Positions 1-11,678 of a stretch of DNA of 64,000 bases are shown here, one piece after another. Every line of letters begins with the position of its first letter. Positions within the stretch are counted from its first letter, which is position 1. The notes under the pieces are model-generated. The model made no database searches and was not told where the DNA came from. It was given only the letters and a program-made list of their open reading frames with translations. Source of the DNA: Prochlorococcus sp. AG-335-I21 (lineage in GTDB: Bacteria; Cyanobacteriota; Cyanobacteriia; PCC-6307; Cyanobiaceae). Location of the stretch: NCBI GenBank assembly GCA_003282225.1, contig QBZO01000002.1, forward strand, positions 1 through 64,000, read 5' to 3'. The position numbers and the translations under genes are program-made.

Positions 1-2
1 AT

Positions 3-911
3 CATCAAATATCAGATGATCGCTCCCAAACAGGAACATTTTTAATTGGCCCCTTAGAAAGAGGACAAGCTACAACCCTCGGTAATTCTTTAAGAAGAGT
101 TCTTATGGGAGGACTTGAAGGAAGTGCTGTTACTGCTGTAAGAATTGCAGGAATTAATCATGAATATGCCACTATACCAGGAGTTAGAGAAGACGTTCTA
201 GATATTCTTTTAAATTGTAAGCAACTCTCTATTAATAGTTCCAACCCAGAGACTGAGATTGGGAGATTAGTAGTAAATGGCCCAATGGAAGTAAAGGCAA
301 ATGACATACAATTTTCTTCTCAAGTTGAAATAGTTGATGGTGAAAAACCTATCGCAACTATTCAAGAGGGACATAATCTAGAACTAGAAATTCATGTAGA
401 AAGAGGGGTTGGTTATAGACCTGTAGATCGAAGAAATCAAGAAACTACAGCTATAGACTTGCTTCAGATTGATGCTGTTTTTATGCCTGTAAAAAGAGTT
501 AATTTCACAATAGATGAAACTGCTGTTGCAGAGGGAGCAACAGGTAGAGAAAGATTAACAATGGAAGTTGTTACAGATGGGTCAACAAGCCCTGATGATG
601 CAATTGCTGAAGCTGCAAACCAGTTAATTGAACTCTTTCAGCCCCTGGCAACCGTTACAATGGTTGAAGAAATACCTGAAGAACCAGAACCTTCTCCTGA
701 AGCTCAAATTCCATTAGAAGAACTAAACTTGTCCGTTAGAGCGTATAATTGCTTGAAAAGAGCACAAGTCAATTCTGTTTCAGATTTAATGGGATTCAGT
801 TACGAAGATCTTTTAGAAATTAAGAACTTTGGCTCGAAATCTGCAGATGAGGTTATTGAAGCTCTTGAGCGAATAGGAATTTCAATTCCACAAAGCAGGA
901 CATCTGTTTAA
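3..911 (+). CDS. rpoA: DNA-directed RNA polymerase subunit alpha (5' truncated by window edge)
   Basis: Frame is open from base 3 ([48 protein letters not shown]...) and continues into ORF 105-911; alpha-CTD motif [22 protein letters not shown]. The listed ATG at 105 is internal. Confidence 0.96.
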   Translation, partial: HQISDDRSQTGTFLIGPLERGQATTLGNSLRRVLMGGLEGSAVTAVRIAGINHEYATIPGVREDVLDILLNCKQLSINSSNPETEIGRLVVNGPMEVKANDIQFSSQVEIVDGEKPIATIQEGHNLELEIHVERGVGYRPVDRRNQETTAIDLLQIDAVFMPVKRVNFTIDETAVAEGATGRERLTMEVVTDGSTSPDDAIAEAANQLIELFQPLATVTMVEEIPEEPEPSPEAQIPLEELNLSVRAYNCLKRAQVNSVSDLMGFSYEDLLEIKNFGSKSADEVIEALERIGISIPQSRTSV

Positions 912-926
912 CAAACTATTGAGATT

Positions 927-1277
927 ATGAGACATCAACTTAGAGTTCCTCTTTTAAGTAAACCAGCTGATCAAAGAAAAGCTCTTCTTAGAGCTTTAAC
1001 TACGCAACTTATTCGAGAAGGTAGAATAACTACCACCAGAGCAAGAGCTAAAGCTTTAAGAAATGAGGCGGAGAGAATGATCTCCTTAGCAAAGGAGGGT
1101 ACTTTATCTGCTAGAAGAAGAGCTCTTGGTTATATTTATGATAAAAAGTTAGTTCACTCACTATTTGAAAAAGCTCAAGAAAGATATGGAGAGAGAAACG
1201 GTGGTTACACCCGAATTGTTAGAACTGTTGCTAGAAAAGGTGATAATGCCCAAATGGCTATCATTGAACTAGTTTGA
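927..1277 (+). CDS. rplQ: 50S ribosomal protein L17
   Basis: [52 protein letters not shown] is typical L17; follows rpoA. Confidence 0.96.
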   Translation: MRHQLRVPLLSKPADQRKALLRALTTQLIREGRITTTRARAKALRNEAERMISLAKEGTLSARRRALGYIYDKKLVHSLFEKAQERYGERNGGYTRIVRTVARKGDNAQMAIIELV

Positions 1278-1315
1278 AGATAGAAAAGTAAAACTTGAAA
1301 ATATAATAATATCTT

Positions 1316-2037
1316 TTGAAAAGAGTAGCTTTAATTATCCAATACGATGGATCCTATTATTCAGGTTGGCAAAGACAGAAAAATGCAATAAGTGTTCAAG
1401 AGACGATAGAAAATTGCCTATTTAAAATATCAAATCAAATTATAAAAACATTTGCTTCAGGAAGAACAGATGCTGGAGTCCATGCTTCTGGTCAAGTAAT
1501 TCATTTTGATATTGATTTCGTAATATCAATTGATCGTTATGCAGATGTACTAAATAGTAGATTACCTCATACAATTAGAATTTTAGAATCAGTTGAAGTA
1601 AAAAGTAGCTGGCATGCTTGCTATTCTGCAGTTTATAGACATTATCGATACGTAATTAATAATAGTAAGATGCCTAATTTGTTCTTAAATAAGTGGTCAT
1701 GGCATAGATATCAGAAATACCTTGATGAGTGTTCAATGTCACTTGCCTTAGATGGAATGATTGGAGAGCATGATTTTTTTGCTTTTCAAAAGAGTGGAAG
1801 TAATAGATCAACTTCAGTGACAACAATAAAATATATAAAATTAGAAAGGACTGAGGATTTGATATTGATAGATATAAAAGCTACAGGGTTTCTTTATGGA
1901 ATGGTCCGTTCAATAGTAGGTCAACTTGTTTTAGTAGGAGAAAAGAAAATAACACCAGATATTTTTAAAGATAGATGGGTTACTAAAAAGAAAGATGATG
2001 TTCGAGAATCAGCGCCAGCCAATGGGTTATGTTTTGT
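1316..2037 (+). pseudogene. truA: tRNA pseudouridine synthase A, 3' end replaced at a chimeric junction (ORF runs on to 2209 through antisense rplX)
   Basis: TTG start; [50 protein letters not shown] are TruA motifs; homology ends at [11 protein letters not shown], after which the ORF is the reverse complement of rplX. Confidence 0.85.
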
Positions 2038-2205
2038 CCTAAGATTTACTCCCTTCACCACTACTCTATTTTCTAGGGGGATAGTTTTTAATACTTCACC
2101 AGTCTTACCCTTTTCTTTACCGTTAATAACTTTGACTAAGTCTCCGGTTTTTATTCTCATTTTTATACGTTTGAAGTTTTTCTTTTGTTTAAGTGAGTCC
2201 AACAT
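2029..2205 (-). pseudogene. rplX: 50S ribosomal protein L24, C-terminal part replaced at a chimeric junction (ORF continues to 1921 as antisense truA)
   Basis: [44 protein letters not shown] is L24; the following [16 protein letters not shown]... is antisense of truA. Confidence 0.85.
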
Positions 2206-2571
2206 TTAAATAACCTCCGGAGCTAAAGAAACTATCTTTGTAAAATTCTTATCTCGTAATTCCCTTGCTACTGGACCAAAGACTCTTGTACCTTTTGGAT
2301 TTTTATCTTCATTAATCAAAACGGCTGCATTATCATCGAAACGAATGGAGTTACCTGTATTTCTTCTTAAAGTATGCTTTGTCCTAACAATAACTGCTTT
2401 AACGACATCTGATTTTTTAACCCCCATATTTGGCAAAGCGTCTTTTACTGATGCAACTACAACATCTCCCACATGTGCATATCTTCTATTTGAACCTAGA
2501 ACTCTTATACATTGAAGTCTTTTAGCTCCACTGTTATCAGCAACAGTTAAATAAGTTTCTTGTTGAATCAT
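2206..2571 (-). CDS. rplN: 50S ribosomal protein L14
   Basis: [26 protein letters not shown]...; operon position. Confidence 0.97.
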   Translation of the reverse strand: MIQQETYLTVADNSGAKRLQCIRVLGSNRRYAHVGDVVVASVKDALPNMGVKKSDVVKAVIVRTKHTLRRNTGNSIRFDDNAAVLINEDKNPKGTRVFGPVARELRDKNFTKIVSLAPEVI

Positions 2572-2834
2572 TTTTTATCCTCCTTAATCGTTATTGTTTT
2601 ATTTAGAATTTCCTCTATTGCCCATCTTTTATGAGCACTTAGTGGTCTTGTTTCTTTAATTTTTACTCGATCTCCCAAAACACATGTGTTTTCTGGATCA
2701 TGTGCCTTGTAGCGAGTAGTTTTACTTACAATCTTTTTATAAGTTGGATGTGGGTATCTATTGATTACGGCAACAACAACTGTTTTGTCCATTTTGTCGC
2801 TTACAACAGTACCAATTCTTTCTTTAAGTGCCAT
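2568..2834 (-). CDS. rpsQ: 30S ribosomal protein S17
   Basis: [29 protein letters not shown]...; operon position. Confidence 0.96.
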   Translation of the reverse strand: MALKERIGTVVSDKMDKTVVVAVINRYPHPTYKKIVSKTTRYKAHDPENTCVLGDRVKIKETRPLSAHKRWAIEEILNKTITIKEDKK

Positions 2835-2842
2835 AGCAATGA

Positions 2843-3061
2843 TTAATCAGCGGGTTTTTGAGAAGTGGATTGACTTTTACTAAGAGTAAGTAATTGTGCA
2901 ACTTGTTTCTTGATGATTTTAAATTGATGAGTTTCATTAAGCTGTCTTGTTGCCTGTTTGAATCTCAAGTCGAAGAGATCTTTTCTAAGTTGATCAATTT
3001 TTTCAGTAATTTGAGAAGAATTTAACTTTTTAAATTCTTTTATAGATTCTGAATTTTTCAT
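2843..3061 (-). CDS. rpmC: 50S ribosomal protein L29
   Basis: Small protein with [40 protein letters not shown], between rplP and rpsQ. Confidence 0.94.
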   Translation of the reverse strand: MKNSESIKEFKKLNSSQITEKIDQLRKDLFDLRFKQATRQLNETHQFKIIKKQVAQLLTLSKSQSTSQKPAD

Positions 3062-3540
3062 TTTTTAACCTCCTCTTTTGAATCTTTCCCTGTCTTAGCT
3101 TCTACTGAAGAATCACTACTTAGATTTATATCACTAGAAATAAATTTTGTTTTTACTGGTAGTTTATATTGGGCTAAACGCATAGCTTCTTTTGCAATTT
3201 CTTCTGTAATTTCTTCACCCCCCATTTCAAATAATATTCTTCCGGGTTTTACAACAGCTACCCAAAACTCTGGATTACCTTTTCCGGATCCCATCCTAGT
3301 TTCAGCTGGTCTCATAGTGACTGGTTTGTCTGGGAAAATACGAATCCATATTTTTCCACCGCGTTTAACATATCTTGTCATTGCTCTTCTACTTGCTTCA
3401 ATCTGTCGAGCAGTTACCCAACCACAATCTTGAGCTTGGAGTGCAAACTGACCAAATGCAATGGTATTGCCCTTTGAGGCAATACCTTTCATTCTACCTC
3501 TATGCTGTTTTCGGAATTTAGTACGTTTTGGACTAAGCAT
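3058..3540 (-). CDS. rplP: 50S ribosomal protein L16
   Basis: [36 protein letters not shown]. Confidence 0.97.
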   Translation of the reverse strand: MLSPKRTKFRKQHRGRMKGIASKGNTIAFGQFALQAQDCGWVTARQIEASRRAMTRYVKRGGKIWIRIFPDKPVTMRPAETRMGSGKGNPEFWVAVVKPGRILFEMGGEEITEEIAKEAMRLAQYKLPVKTKFISSDINLSSDSSVEAKTGKDSKEEVKK

Positions 3541-3551
3541 TGTTATACCTC

Positions 3552-4283
3552 CTATGAATTCTCATTTGAACGATCCTCAAATTGCTGACGTTTCCGACTA
3601 CCTTTCCTTCTTGGAATAGCGCCAACAGGAATAGTTTGTTCTTCTTTGGGAAGAACCTCCCCTTTAAAAACCCAAACTTTAATTCCTAATACACCATAAG
3701 TTGTATTTGCTTCGCGCAGTGCATAATCAACCTCAGCTCTTAAAGTATGAAGAGGAACCCTACCTTCTCTAGTCCACTCTGTTCTAGCTATTTCTGCACC
3801 ATTTAGTCTTCCTCCTACTTGTACTTTCAAGCCTAGGACACCCGCCCTTTGTGCTCTTTGCAAAGCCATCCTTATAGTTCTTCTAAAGGCAACTCTTTTT
3901 TCTAATTGTTGCGCTATGTATTCAGCAAGTAAATATGCATCCGCATCAACTCTCTCAACTTCAACTACATTAATTCGAACTTGCCTTGTTCTATCTCCTA
4001 TAGTTTTTTGTATACCTGACCTCAATTCTTCAATACCACTTCCTTGCCTTCCTACAATCACTCCAGGTCTAGCTGTTTTCAATTCAAGTTCTAACTGGTC
4101 GGCTTTTCTAGCAATTAGTACATCACTGATTCCAGCTGAACTATATTTCTTTTGGATAAAAGTACGAATTTTATCATCTTCTTGAAGAAGAATTGGATAA
4201 GTTTTAGAATTAGCGAACCATTTTGAACGATGTTCTTGTGTGACGCCTAATCTAAAACCTGTTGGATTAATTTTATTACCCAT
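3552..4283 (-). CDS. rpsC: 30S ribosomal protein S3
   Basis: [26 protein letters not shown] domain [16 protein letters not shown]. Confidence 0.97.
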   Translation of the reverse strand: MGNKINPTGFRLGVTQEHRSKWFANSKTYPILLQEDDKIRTFIQKKYSSAGISDVLIARKADQLELELKTARPGVIVGRQGSGIEELRSGIQKTIGDRTRQVRINVVEVERVDADAYLLAEYIAQQLEKRVAFRRTIRMALQRAQRAGVLGLKVQVGGRLNGAEIARTEWTREGRVPLHTLRAEVDYALREANTTYGVLGIKVWVFKGEVLPKEEQTIPVGAIPRRKGSRKRQQFEDRSNENS

Positions 4284-4669
4284 TAGTCTTGTGCCTCCGT
4301 ATTAATTTGATTAGGAGCAGATTCAACAGAAATACTTATATGGCAAGTCTGTTTTTTAATAGAGAAAGCTCTACCTTGAGCTCTTGGTCTGAACCTTTTC
4401 ATCACCGGACCGTTATCAGCCGAAGCTGAAGATATTACTAGAGACGAGGGTTCCATACCCAAGTTATGTTCTGCATTAGCTACTGCAGACCTTAAAACCT
4501 TAGTAATAGGATCAGTAGATCTATATGGCATAAATTCCAAAATAATGAGTGCCTCTCTATAAGATTTACCTCTAATTTGATCGAGAACTCTTCTTACTTT
4601 TGATGCAGAACCACGAATGTACTTACCGTGAGCAATAGCAGTTTTTGTCATTTCAGGTGTTTTTGTCAT
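4283..4669 (-). CDS. rplV: 50S ribosomal protein L22
   Basis: [40 protein letters not shown]. Confidence 0.96.
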   Translation of the reverse strand: MTKTPEMTKTAIAHGKYIRGSASKVRRVLDQIRGKSYREALIILEFMPYRSTDPITKVLRSAVANAEHNLGMEPSSLVISSASADNGPVMKRFRPRAQGRAFSIKKQTCHISISVESAPNQINTEAQD

Positions 4670-4945
4670 TTATCTTGCCCCCTTCTTATCTCTTAAGTGA
4701 CCACGATATGTTCTTGTGGGAGCAAATTCACCTAATTTATGGCCAATCATTTGTTCAGTTATAAATACTGGTATGTGGGCCTTACCATTGTGAACAGCAA
4801 TTGTATGGCCAATCATAACAGGAAGGATAGTCGAAGATCTAGACCATGTTTTGATGACTGATTTATCATTTTCAGTATTTTGTTTTTCTACCTTTTTAAG
4901 CAAACTATCTGCTATAAAAGGTCCTTTTTTTAATGAACGTCCCAT
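4670..4945 (-). CDS. rpsS: 30S ribosomal protein S19
   Basis: [22 protein letters not shown]...[14 protein letters not shown]. Confidence 0.97.
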   Translation of the reverse strand: MGRSLKKGPFIADSLLKKVEKQNTENDKSVIKTWSRSSTILPVMIGHTIAVHNGKAHIPVFITEQMIGHKLGEFAPTRTYRGHLRDKKGAR

Positions 4946-4953
4946 AATTTATA

Positions 4954-4977
4954 AAATAGAAATAGAAATAGAAATAG
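4954..4977. repeat. Hexanucleotide microsatellite (AAATAG)x4 in rplB-rpsS spacer
   Basis: AAATAGAAATAGAAATAGAAATAG read directly. Confidence 0.95.
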
Positions 4978-4983
4978 TAGTAA

Positions 4984-5847
4984 TCAAGAATCTCTTCCTC
5001 CTCTACTTCTCTTAGAAACACGACGACGTCTTCGAACAACTAATTTGTTACTTGGCTTGTTTTTCTTACGTGTCTTTAATCCAAGTGCTGGCTTACCCCA
5101 AGGAGTTACAGGGCCTGCTCTACCAATCGGAGCTTTCCCCTCTCCTCCTCCATGTGGATGATCACATGGGTTCATAACACTACCTCTTACTTGAGGTCTT
5201 CTACCTAACCATCTTCTTCTGCCTGCTTTTCCTAAGCTAGTATTACGTATTTCAGAATTACCAACTTCACCTAAAGTTGCATAACATTCCTTGCGAACCA
5301 GTCTAACCTCAGTAGATGGGAGTTTTAAAGCGACATACTCTCCTTCTTTCGCCATTAGTTGTGCACTAGCTCCTGCAGATCTGACCATTTGAGCACCTCT
5401 ACCAGCATATAGTTCTACACAATGAACACTTGATCCTAATGGTATGGACGATAGGGGCATTGCATTCCCTTCTTCAATTGGAACACCTTCACCAGAAATT
5501 ACATTTTGACCTACTTTTACTCCCGCTGGGGCGACTATATATCTTTTTTCTCCGTCTTCATAAAATAAAAGTGCAAGTCTCGCATTTCTATGGGGATCAT
5601 AATGAATAGCTGCAACCTTTGCATTAATATTTTTTTTGTCTCTTTTAAAATCTACTAATCTGTATTGTCTTTTGTGTCCGCCTCCTCTGTGACGACAGGT
5701 TATCACTCCTCTATTATTTCTACCTTTATTCCTATGCTTAGAAACTATTAATGATCTTTCTGGTTTTGAACCTGTAATCTCACTAAAGTCTGTAACAACT
5801 CTTTGTCTAGTCCCAGGTGTATAGGGTTTGAATTTACGAATAGCCAT
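4984..5847 (-). CDS. rplB: 50S ribosomal protein L2
   Basis: [25 protein letters not shown]...[24 protein letters not shown]. Confidence 0.98.
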   Translation of the reverse strand: MAIRKFKPYTPGTRQRVVTDFSEITGSKPERSLIVSKHRNKGRNNRGVITCRHRGGGHKRQYRLVDFKRDKKNINAKVAAIHYDPHRNARLALLFYEDGEKRYIVAPAGVKVGQNVISGEGVPIEEGNAMPLSSIPLGSSVHCVELYAGRGAQMVRSAGASAQLMAKEGEYVALKLPSTEVRLVRKECYATLGEVGNSEIRNTSLGKAGRRRWLGRRPQVRGSVMNPCDHPHGGGEGKAPIGRAGPVTPWGKPALGLKTRKKNKPSNKLVVRRRRRVSKRSRGGRDS

Positions 5848-5859
5848 AATAAATACTTC

Positions 5860-6162
5860 TTAAGATTCTGGGAATAGTTGAATTTTGTCTCCTTCAGCAA
5901 GACGGACAATTGCCTTTTTAATTTGAGAACGTTTCCCGGAGAATTTACCGACTCTTCTTGTTCTCCTTGGAGGATTCATAGTGTTTATTCCTATAACTTT
6001 AACACTAAACAAGACCTCAATTGCTGCCTTTATCTGAGGCTTTGCAGCCCTATGGTCTACCTCAAAAGTATATTGGTTAAGATCTAGCGCATTCGTCGCT
6101 TTTTCTGTAATTACAGGTTTGCGAATTATATCTGCCAAACGAGAATCAAATAATCTACTCAT
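5860..6162 (-). CDS. rplW: 50S ribosomal protein L23
   Basis: [40 protein letters not shown]. Confidence 0.96.
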   Translation of the reverse strand: MSRLFDSRLADIIRKPVITEKATNALDLNQYTFEVDHRAAKPQIKAAIEVLFSVKVIGINTMNPPRRTRRVGKFSGKRSQIKKAIVRLAEGDKIQLFPES

Positions 6163-6791
6163 GATCCATAAACCTCCTGAATTTTATTGATTGCTGATTG
6201 ACCAATAACTAACTTATTAGCATTGAGAATATCAAAAACATTTAATTGATCAGCAGCAATTAATTTTACCTTTTCAATGTTGTTAATAGATTTTTTAATG
6301 AGATCAGAGGGATCATCAAGAATCACTAAAACCTTTTCTGTTTTATCTATTCCTAATCTAATAAGACCACTAATTATCTCACTAGTTTTTGGTTGGTTTA
6401 ATGTTGAACCAAAATCTTCAACAGTTTTGAAATCAGCAATCCTAGACATTAAGGCTGTTCTAAGTGCTAATCTTCTTTCTTTTCTGTTCATATCTAAATT
6501 ATACGAACGTGGTTTAGGGCCAAAAATTACCCCTCCTCCTGGTCTTAATGGTGTCCTAATTGATCCTTGACGAGCTCTACCCGTACCCTTTTGCTTATAT
6601 GGCTTCCTACCACCTCCACGAACTTCAGATCTTGTCAAAGTTGATGCAGTTCCCTGTCTTTTGTTAGCTAATTGTCTAAGAACAGCTCTATGGATTAAAT
6701 CGGCAGAAGAAGTCTCTTTGGCAACTTTTAAATCAATTGAGACCTTGCCAGCTTTTTTGCCATCCCATTTTAAAGTTTCTAAGGTTGTCAT
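6159..6791 (-). CDS. rplD: 50S ribosomal protein L4
   Basis: [51 protein letters not shown]. Confidence 0.97.
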   Translation of the reverse strand: MTTLETLKWDGKKAGKVSIDLKVAKETSSADLIHRAVLRQLANKRQGTASTLTRSEVRGGGRKPYKQKGTGRARQGSIRTPLRPGGGVIFGPKPRSYNLDMNRKERRLALRTALMSRIADFKTVEDFGSTLNQPKTSEIISGLIRLGIDKTEKVLVILDDPSDLIKKSINNIEKVKLIAADQLNVFDILNANKLVIGQSAINKIQEVYGS

Positions 6792-7441
6792 GATTTTGCT
6801 CCTCCCTTGTTACCTACAACATTATTAGGCTTTATATTTACTATCGAGCCTGGTTTGCCTGGTACAGAACCTTTTACTACAAGTAAATTTTTTTGATCAT
6901 CAATTTTGACCACTAGTAAACCCTTTGTCGTGATTTTTTTACCTCCATATCTTCCTGCCATCCTTTTACCAGGATAAATTCTCCCTGGAGTTGTGCCAGC
7001 ACCTGTTGATCCTGGAGCTCTATGATTTTTGGAACCATGACTCATAGGTCCTCTACTAAAACCATGTCTTTTTTGATATCCAGAGAAACCTCTACCCATT
7101 GATTTCCCGCTAATATCAACTTTCTGACCAACCTCAAAATTTGTAACATTTATTTCATTTCCAATCTCATAAGAAGAAGTCTCTTCGACTCTGTATTCCT
7201 TTAGGTGTTTTAAAAGTATTTCACCCGATTTAAGTACATGTCCTTTCTCAGGCTTACTTAAATGCTTATCCTTTGATATTCCATAACCTATTTGAATAGC
7301 TGTATAACCATCCAAAGGTTGAGTTTTTAATTGGGTGACCCGACAAGGGCCAGCCTCTATAAGAGTAACCGGTACTGCATTCCCATCCTCATCGAATAAT
7401 TGAGACATGCCCAATTTTTTTCCTAAAATTCCTATAGACAT
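6788..7441 (-). CDS. rplC: 50S ribosomal protein L3
   Basis: [37 protein letters not shown]. Confidence 0.97.
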   Translation of the reverse strand: MSIGILGKKLGMSQLFDEDGNAVPVTLIEAGPCRVTQLKTQPLDGYTAIQIGYGISKDKHLSKPEKGHVLKSGEILLKHLKEYRVEETSSYEIGNEINVTNFEVGQKVDISGKSMGRGFSGYQKRHGFSRGPMSHGSKNHRAPGSTGAGTTPGRIYPGKRMAGRYGGKKITTKGLLVVKIDDQKNLLVVKGSVPGKPGSIVNIKPNNVVGNKGGAKS

Positions 7442-7740
7442 AAGACTTGAGTAGGCTAGCTCGTAAATAATTTTTGGTTAATTGTCAAATCTCTTAAAAA
7501 ATTTCAACAACGTTATCAATCAAAAATTTAATTAATTGTTAGGAGTGAGACTTTTCTAAAATTAGAAAGTTTCCCATCGGGTTCAATTCAACCCATCCCA
7601 AATTTCTTTAACGAAACGCTAAAAAATGTGAATATCCCAGAGGCTCGGCTAGCTTGCGAGCATAAAAAAATTCACCGAATATAAATTGTACATCATCAAG
7701 TACCATAAAATGAAATAATATATAGTTAAAGAGAATATTT

Positions 7741-8211
7741 ATGCCATTACTTCTAACAGGAAAAAAGTTTCATAATGATTTAAATAAAAATAAATGCTTA
7801 GCTATGTTTGCACCTCTTGAGGGGGGGTATGAAACTCGTCTTTTAAGAAGAATGCGAGCTAAAGGTTTTAAAACTTACATTACCTCTGCTAGAGGATTAG
7901 GAGATCCTGAAGTATTTTTACTAAAATTACACGGTATAAGGCCACCTCATCTCGGTCATCAAAGTATTGGCAGAAATGGTGCTCTTGGAGAAGTTCAGCA
8001 AGTAATCCCTCAAGCTTCTGAACTATTTAATGAGGATGATAAGGATAAATTATTATGGCTATTGGAAGGTCAAGTCTTATCGCAATCTGAGCTAGAAAGC
8101 TTAATTAAAATCTGTACTACAGATAATAAATTAAAAATTGTTGTTGAAATGGGTGGTTCTAGAAAACTTGAATGGAAATCTTTAAATGATTACATATTGA
8201 ATGAATTCTGA
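7741..8211 (+). CDS. ndhN: NAD(P)H-quinone oxidoreductase subunit N
   Basis: [74 protein letters not shown] resembles cyanobacterial NdhN. Confidence 0.88.
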   Translation: MPLLLTGKKFHNDLNKNKCLAMFAPLEGGYETRLLRRMRAKGFKTYITSARGLGDPEVFLLKLHGIRPPHLGHQSIGRNGALGEVQQVIPQASELFNEDDKDKLLWLLEGQVLSQSELESLIKICTTDNKLKIVVEMGGSRKLEWKSLNDYILNEF

Positions 8212-9211
8212 AATTGAGTTGTTTAAAAAAAATAAAAAGGGATCAGATAAATGGGTTAAATTAATTTGCGGGGCGAGCAATGAAGATATTGTTGCCATAG
8301 AAGATTTAAGTGCTATTTATTCCGCTGCTGGAGTTGACTATATTGATGTTGCTGCTGACGAATCTATAGTTGAAGCAGCGAGAAATGGTATTAAATGGGC
8401 CAAGAAACTCTATGGTGCCTCTCCAGGATTGATGATAAGCATTAGTGATGGCAAGGATATACATTTTCGCAAAGCTAAATTTGATCCAATGAAATGCCCC
8501 TCTAATTGTACTAGGCCATGCGAAAGGATTTGCCCCACCTTTGCAATTGATTACTCCGGGGTAAAAGAAAATAAATGTTATGGATGTGGTAGATGTATAA
8601 ATAGTTGTCCCCTAAATTTAATTTCTGAATATGAATATAAATTGTCAAATAATGACTTACCACAAACTCTACAAGCAATAAAACCTGATGCAGTAGAAAT
8701 TCATACGGAAATCGATCGACTAGAGTCTTTCATACAAGTTGCAAATATTCTCAAAACTTCAGGGATAGAATTAAAAAAAATATCTGTAAGTTGTGGATTA
8801 AATCAATCCCAAAAAGGTCCAAAAGATCTTTTAAAAGCTCTCTGGGAAAGATATGAAATTCTTGTCAAACATAATGTGCCGCTTATTTGGCAACTAGATG
8901 GAAGACCTATGTCTGGGGATCTAGCTCCAGCGACAGGTAAGGATACAGTTAAATTATGGAATAATATAGGATCTCATCTTCCCCCAGGTTTAATTCAACT
9001 AGCAGGAGGAACAAATGGGAAAACTCATGAATTTTTGAAAATAAATAATTTTCCAGATGGAATTGCCTTTGGGAGTTCTGCTAGAAAAATAATGCAACCA
9101 CTTATTGAAGATGCCAACAAAAATAATAAAAAATTATATGAATATCCAGAAAAAATGGATTTAGCAATAAAAAAAGCACAAAAATTGCTTAACCCATGGA
9201 AAATCAGCTAA
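8201..9211 (+). CDS. ldpA: Light-dependent period modulator LdpA-like iron-sulfur protein
   Basis: [18 protein letters not shown] and [17 protein letters not shown] Fe-S motifs; directly downstream of ndhN as in other cyanobacteria. Confidence 0.78.
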   Translation: MNSEIELFKKNKKGSDKWVKLICGASNEDIVAIEDLSAIYSAAGVDYIDVAADESIVEAARNGIKWAKKLYGASPGLMISISDGKDIHFRKAKFDPMKCPSNCTRPCERICPTFAIDYSGVKENKCYGCGRCINSCPLNLISEYEYKLSNNDLPQTLQAIKPDAVEIHTEIDRLESFIQVANILKTSGIELKKISVSCGLNQSQKGPKDLLKALWERYEILVKHNVPLIWQLDGRPMSGDLAPATGKDTVKLWNNIGSHLPPGLIQLAGGTNGKTHEFLKINNFPDGIAFGSSARKIMQPLIEDANKNNKKLYEYPEKMDLAIKKAQKLLNPWKIS

Positions 9212-9315
9212 TCCCCCTATTTAAGTAAATTAAAAAATAATTTCAGAAAATCTAGAATAAAAATTTATATTTTTGATAGAAAAAAATCTAGTAATGTATT
9301 AAAATAAAATTTCAT

Positions 9316-9387
9316 TGGGCCGTCGCCAAGTGGTAAGGCATCGGGTTTTGGTCTCGACATTCCTAGGTTCGAATCCTAGCGGCCCAG
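9316..9387 (+). tRNA. tRNA-Gln (TTG)
   Basis: Acceptor TGGGCCG/CGGCCCA, T-arm GGTTCGAATCC, anticodon loop TTTTGGT. Confidence 0.93.
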
Positions 9388-9404
9388 TTCTAAAACTCAG
9401 TTCA

Positions 9405-10181
9405 GTGAGCTCTCATAAACTATTTCTATTTGATTTTGATGGGGTTATTGTTGATGGAATGAATGAATACTGGCAAAGTTCATTATTAGCTTTTGAAAAA
9501 TTTATAAATTCTCCAAAAATCTTAATTGATCAAAATCTTTACAAACAAGTTTCAAATACTTTCATAGAAATGAGACCCTGGGTTAAATATGGATGGGAGA
9601 TGTTAATTATTGTCCACCAAATCATCAAAAGTGAAGATCCACTAAACAATCAAAACAAAATCAATTTCCTAAATAAATATCATCAAAATTGTCAGAAAGT
9701 TTTATTAGAAAATTCTTGGGTGGCTGAAGATTTACAAAAATGCCTTGATAAAGCAAGAGGATATCAAATAGATAATGATTTTGACAATTGGATAAGATTA
9801 CATCGCCCATTTTATGAAGTTATAGTTTTTATAGAAAAATTAAAGAAAGAAAAAATCAAGACGGGAATCATAACAACGAAAGGAAAAATATTTGCAGGCA
9901 AAATTCTTGAAAAATTAAATATTTTCCCAGAGTTAATTTTTGGCTATGAATCGGGAACAAAAGTTGAGATTATTTCAGAACTCTTGAGAGAATATGAAAT
10001 CATGGGATTTATCGAAGATAGGAGAAATACACTTCTTGATATAAAGCAAAACCCCGTGACAAGTAACATTCCTTGCTACTTAGCTGATTGGGGCTATTTA
10101 AAAAATAGAGATAGACTTAATTTGCCGCTTGAAATTAAATTATTAAAGTTGAAAAGTTTAGAAGATTTGCTTGCAATTTAG
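9405..10181 (+). CDS. HAD-superfamily hydrolase (GTG start proposed; listed ORF start lies inside the tRNA)
   Basis: LFLFDFDGVIVDGMNEYW HAD motif I; TGIITTKGK and GFIEDRRNTLLDI later motifs. Confidence 0.8.
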   Translation: MSSHKLFLFDFDGVIVDGMNEYWQSSLLAFEKFINSPKILIDQNLYKQVSNTFIEMRPWVKYGWEMLIIVHQIIKSEDPLNNQNKINFLNKYHQNCQKVLLENSWVAEDLQKCLDKARGYQIDNDFDNWIRLHRPFYEVIVFIEKLKKEKIKTGIITTKGKIFAGKILEKLNIFPELIFGYESGTKVEIISELLREYEIMGFIEDRRNTLLDIKQNPVTSNIPCYLADWGYLKNRDRLNLPLEIKLLKLKSLEDLLAI

Positions 10182-10195
10182 TTATCTTCGGCTAA

Positions 10196-10209
10196 AGTAC
10201 ACATGTACT
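10196..10209. promoter_or_regulatory. Candidate LexA (SOS) box upstream of recA
   Basis: AGTACACATGTACT fits the cyanobacterial LexA consensus RGTACNNNDGTWCB; ends about 80 bp upstream of the recA ATG. Confidence 0.75.
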
Positions 10210-10290
10210 ATGAATTGTAATTATTAATTTTAGATTTATTTAAAAATTATAGATTTAAAAATAATTATGAGAACTTATCAATAAATTAAA

Positions 10291-11403
10291 ATGAGTTTAG
10301 ATGAAAGAAGAAAAAAGGATTCAAAAGAATCCTCATCTGAAGAGAAAAACAAAGCATTAAATCTAGTCTTAGGACAAATAGAAAGAAACTTTGGTAGAGG
10401 ATCAATAATGAGACTTGGAGATGCCTCCAGAATGAAAGTGGAAACAATATCTACAGGAGCTCTTACATTGGACTTAGCATTAGGAGGAGGATATCCAAAG
10501 GGAAGAGTGGTTGAAGTTTACGGACCGGAAAGTTCAGGAAAAACAACCCTAACTCTTCATGCAATAGCAGAAGTACAGAAAAATGGAGGTATAGCAGCAT
10601 TTGTTGATGCTGAACATGCTTTAGATCCAGTCTATGCCGCTTCTCTAGGAGTGGATGTCGAAAATTTACTAGTTTCGCAGCCAGATACAGGTGAAATGGC
10701 TTTAGAAATAGTTGATCAACTCATAAGATCAACTGCCGTAGACCTTGTTGTTGTTGATTCAGTGGCAGCCTTAACTCCTAGAGCAGAAATAGAAGGAGAA
10801 ATGGGAGATCACGTTATAGGAAGCCAAGCAAGACTAATGAGTCAGGCAATGAGAAAAATAACTGGAAATATTGGTAAATCAGGATGTACAGTGATATTCC
10901 TCAATCAATTACGCTTAAAAATCGGAGTTACATATGGAAATCCAGAGACAACTACAGGAGGTAATGCATTAAAGTTTTATGCTTCAGTAAGACTTGACAT
11001 TAGGAGGATTCAGACTCTTAAAAGAGGTACAGAAGAATATGGAATAAGAGCAAAAGTAAAAGTAGCAAAAAATAAAGTAGCCCCTCCATTTAGAATTGCA
11101 GAGTTTGATATACTATTCGGCAAAGGGATAAGTACGACAGGATGTTTATTAGATTTAGCAGAGGAGACTAATATAATAATTAGGAGAGGTGCTTGGTATA
11201 GTTACGAAGGAGAAAACATTGGACAAGGAAGAGATAACACAATTATTTGGTTGGATCAGAACTTAGAAATAAAAAATAAAGTAGAATCTATTGTCAAAAC
11301 GAAACTAACAGAAGGTACTGAAGTAAGTTCTAATTCGATGAAAGCATTAAATAATAATCCAGAAAATGCTGTGATTGCTAATAACATCAAGAAAATAGCT
11401 TAG
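10291..11403 (+). CDS. recA: Recombinase RecA
   Basis: [62 protein letters not shown]. Confidence 0.98.
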   Translation: MSLDERRKKDSKESSSEEKNKALNLVLGQIERNFGRGSIMRLGDASRMKVETISTGALTLDLALGGGYPKGRVVEVYGPESSGKTTLTLHAIAEVQKNGGIAAFVDAEHALDPVYAASLGVDVENLLVSQPDTGEMALEIVDQLIRSTAVDLVVVDSVAALTPRAEIEGEMGDHVIGSQARLMSQAMRKITGNIGKSGCTVIFLNQLRLKIGVTYGNPETTTGGNALKFYASVRLDIRRIQTLKRGTEEYGIRAKVKVAKNKVAPPFRIAEFDILFGKGISTTGCLLDLAEETNIIIRRGAWYSYEGENIGQGRDNTIIWLDQNLEIKNKVESIVKTKLTEGTEVSSNSMKALNNNPENAVIANNIKKIA

Positions 11404-11405
11404 AT

Positions 11406-11651
11406 TCATAATGAATCAGCTGGAGTCCACCAACCTGCAGCTGGTCCAATAAATCTAACAATTACCCACAAGATAACTAAACCTCCAATTCCATACCAAC
11501 TAGCTTTTATACTTAATTTCATTAAACTGTCTCTCTGATTAATAGTAAGAGGCAGCCAATCAAATATTCTAGATGATTCGTCTGATTTAGATTTAGTTTT
11601 GTTTTGTTTAGGTGGAAGACCTAATGATTTTCTCCTTTTTGCTTCTCCCAT
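11406..11651 (-). CDS. DUF2839-like small membrane protein
   Basis: MGEAKRRKSLGLPPKQ N-terminus and a C-terminal TM segment; cyanobacterial conserved. Confidence 0.65.
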   Translation of the reverse strand: MGEAKRRKSLGLPPKQNKTKSKSDESSRIFDWLPLTINQRDSLMKLSIKASWYGIGGLVILWVIVRFIGPAAGWWTPADSL

Positions 11652-11678
11652 ATTTAAAGATATTTCCTAAATAATAAC

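Noticed and set aside
3916-4185. 89-aa plus-strand ORF antisense to rpsC, and other antisense ORFs (5878-6087, 6277-6570, 13298-13633, 17600-17869, 24898-25188, 26967-27302, 40272-40481, 41645-41935, 50240-50908, 51872-52093, 52217-52429, 55871-56122, 61212-61433, 62168-62356, 62802-62996)
   Set aside because: Shadow ORFs opposite well-supported conserved genes.
9315-9404. N-terminal part of the HAD hydrolase ORF
   Set aside because: It is the sense translation of tRNA-Gln; GTG at 9405 is more plausible.
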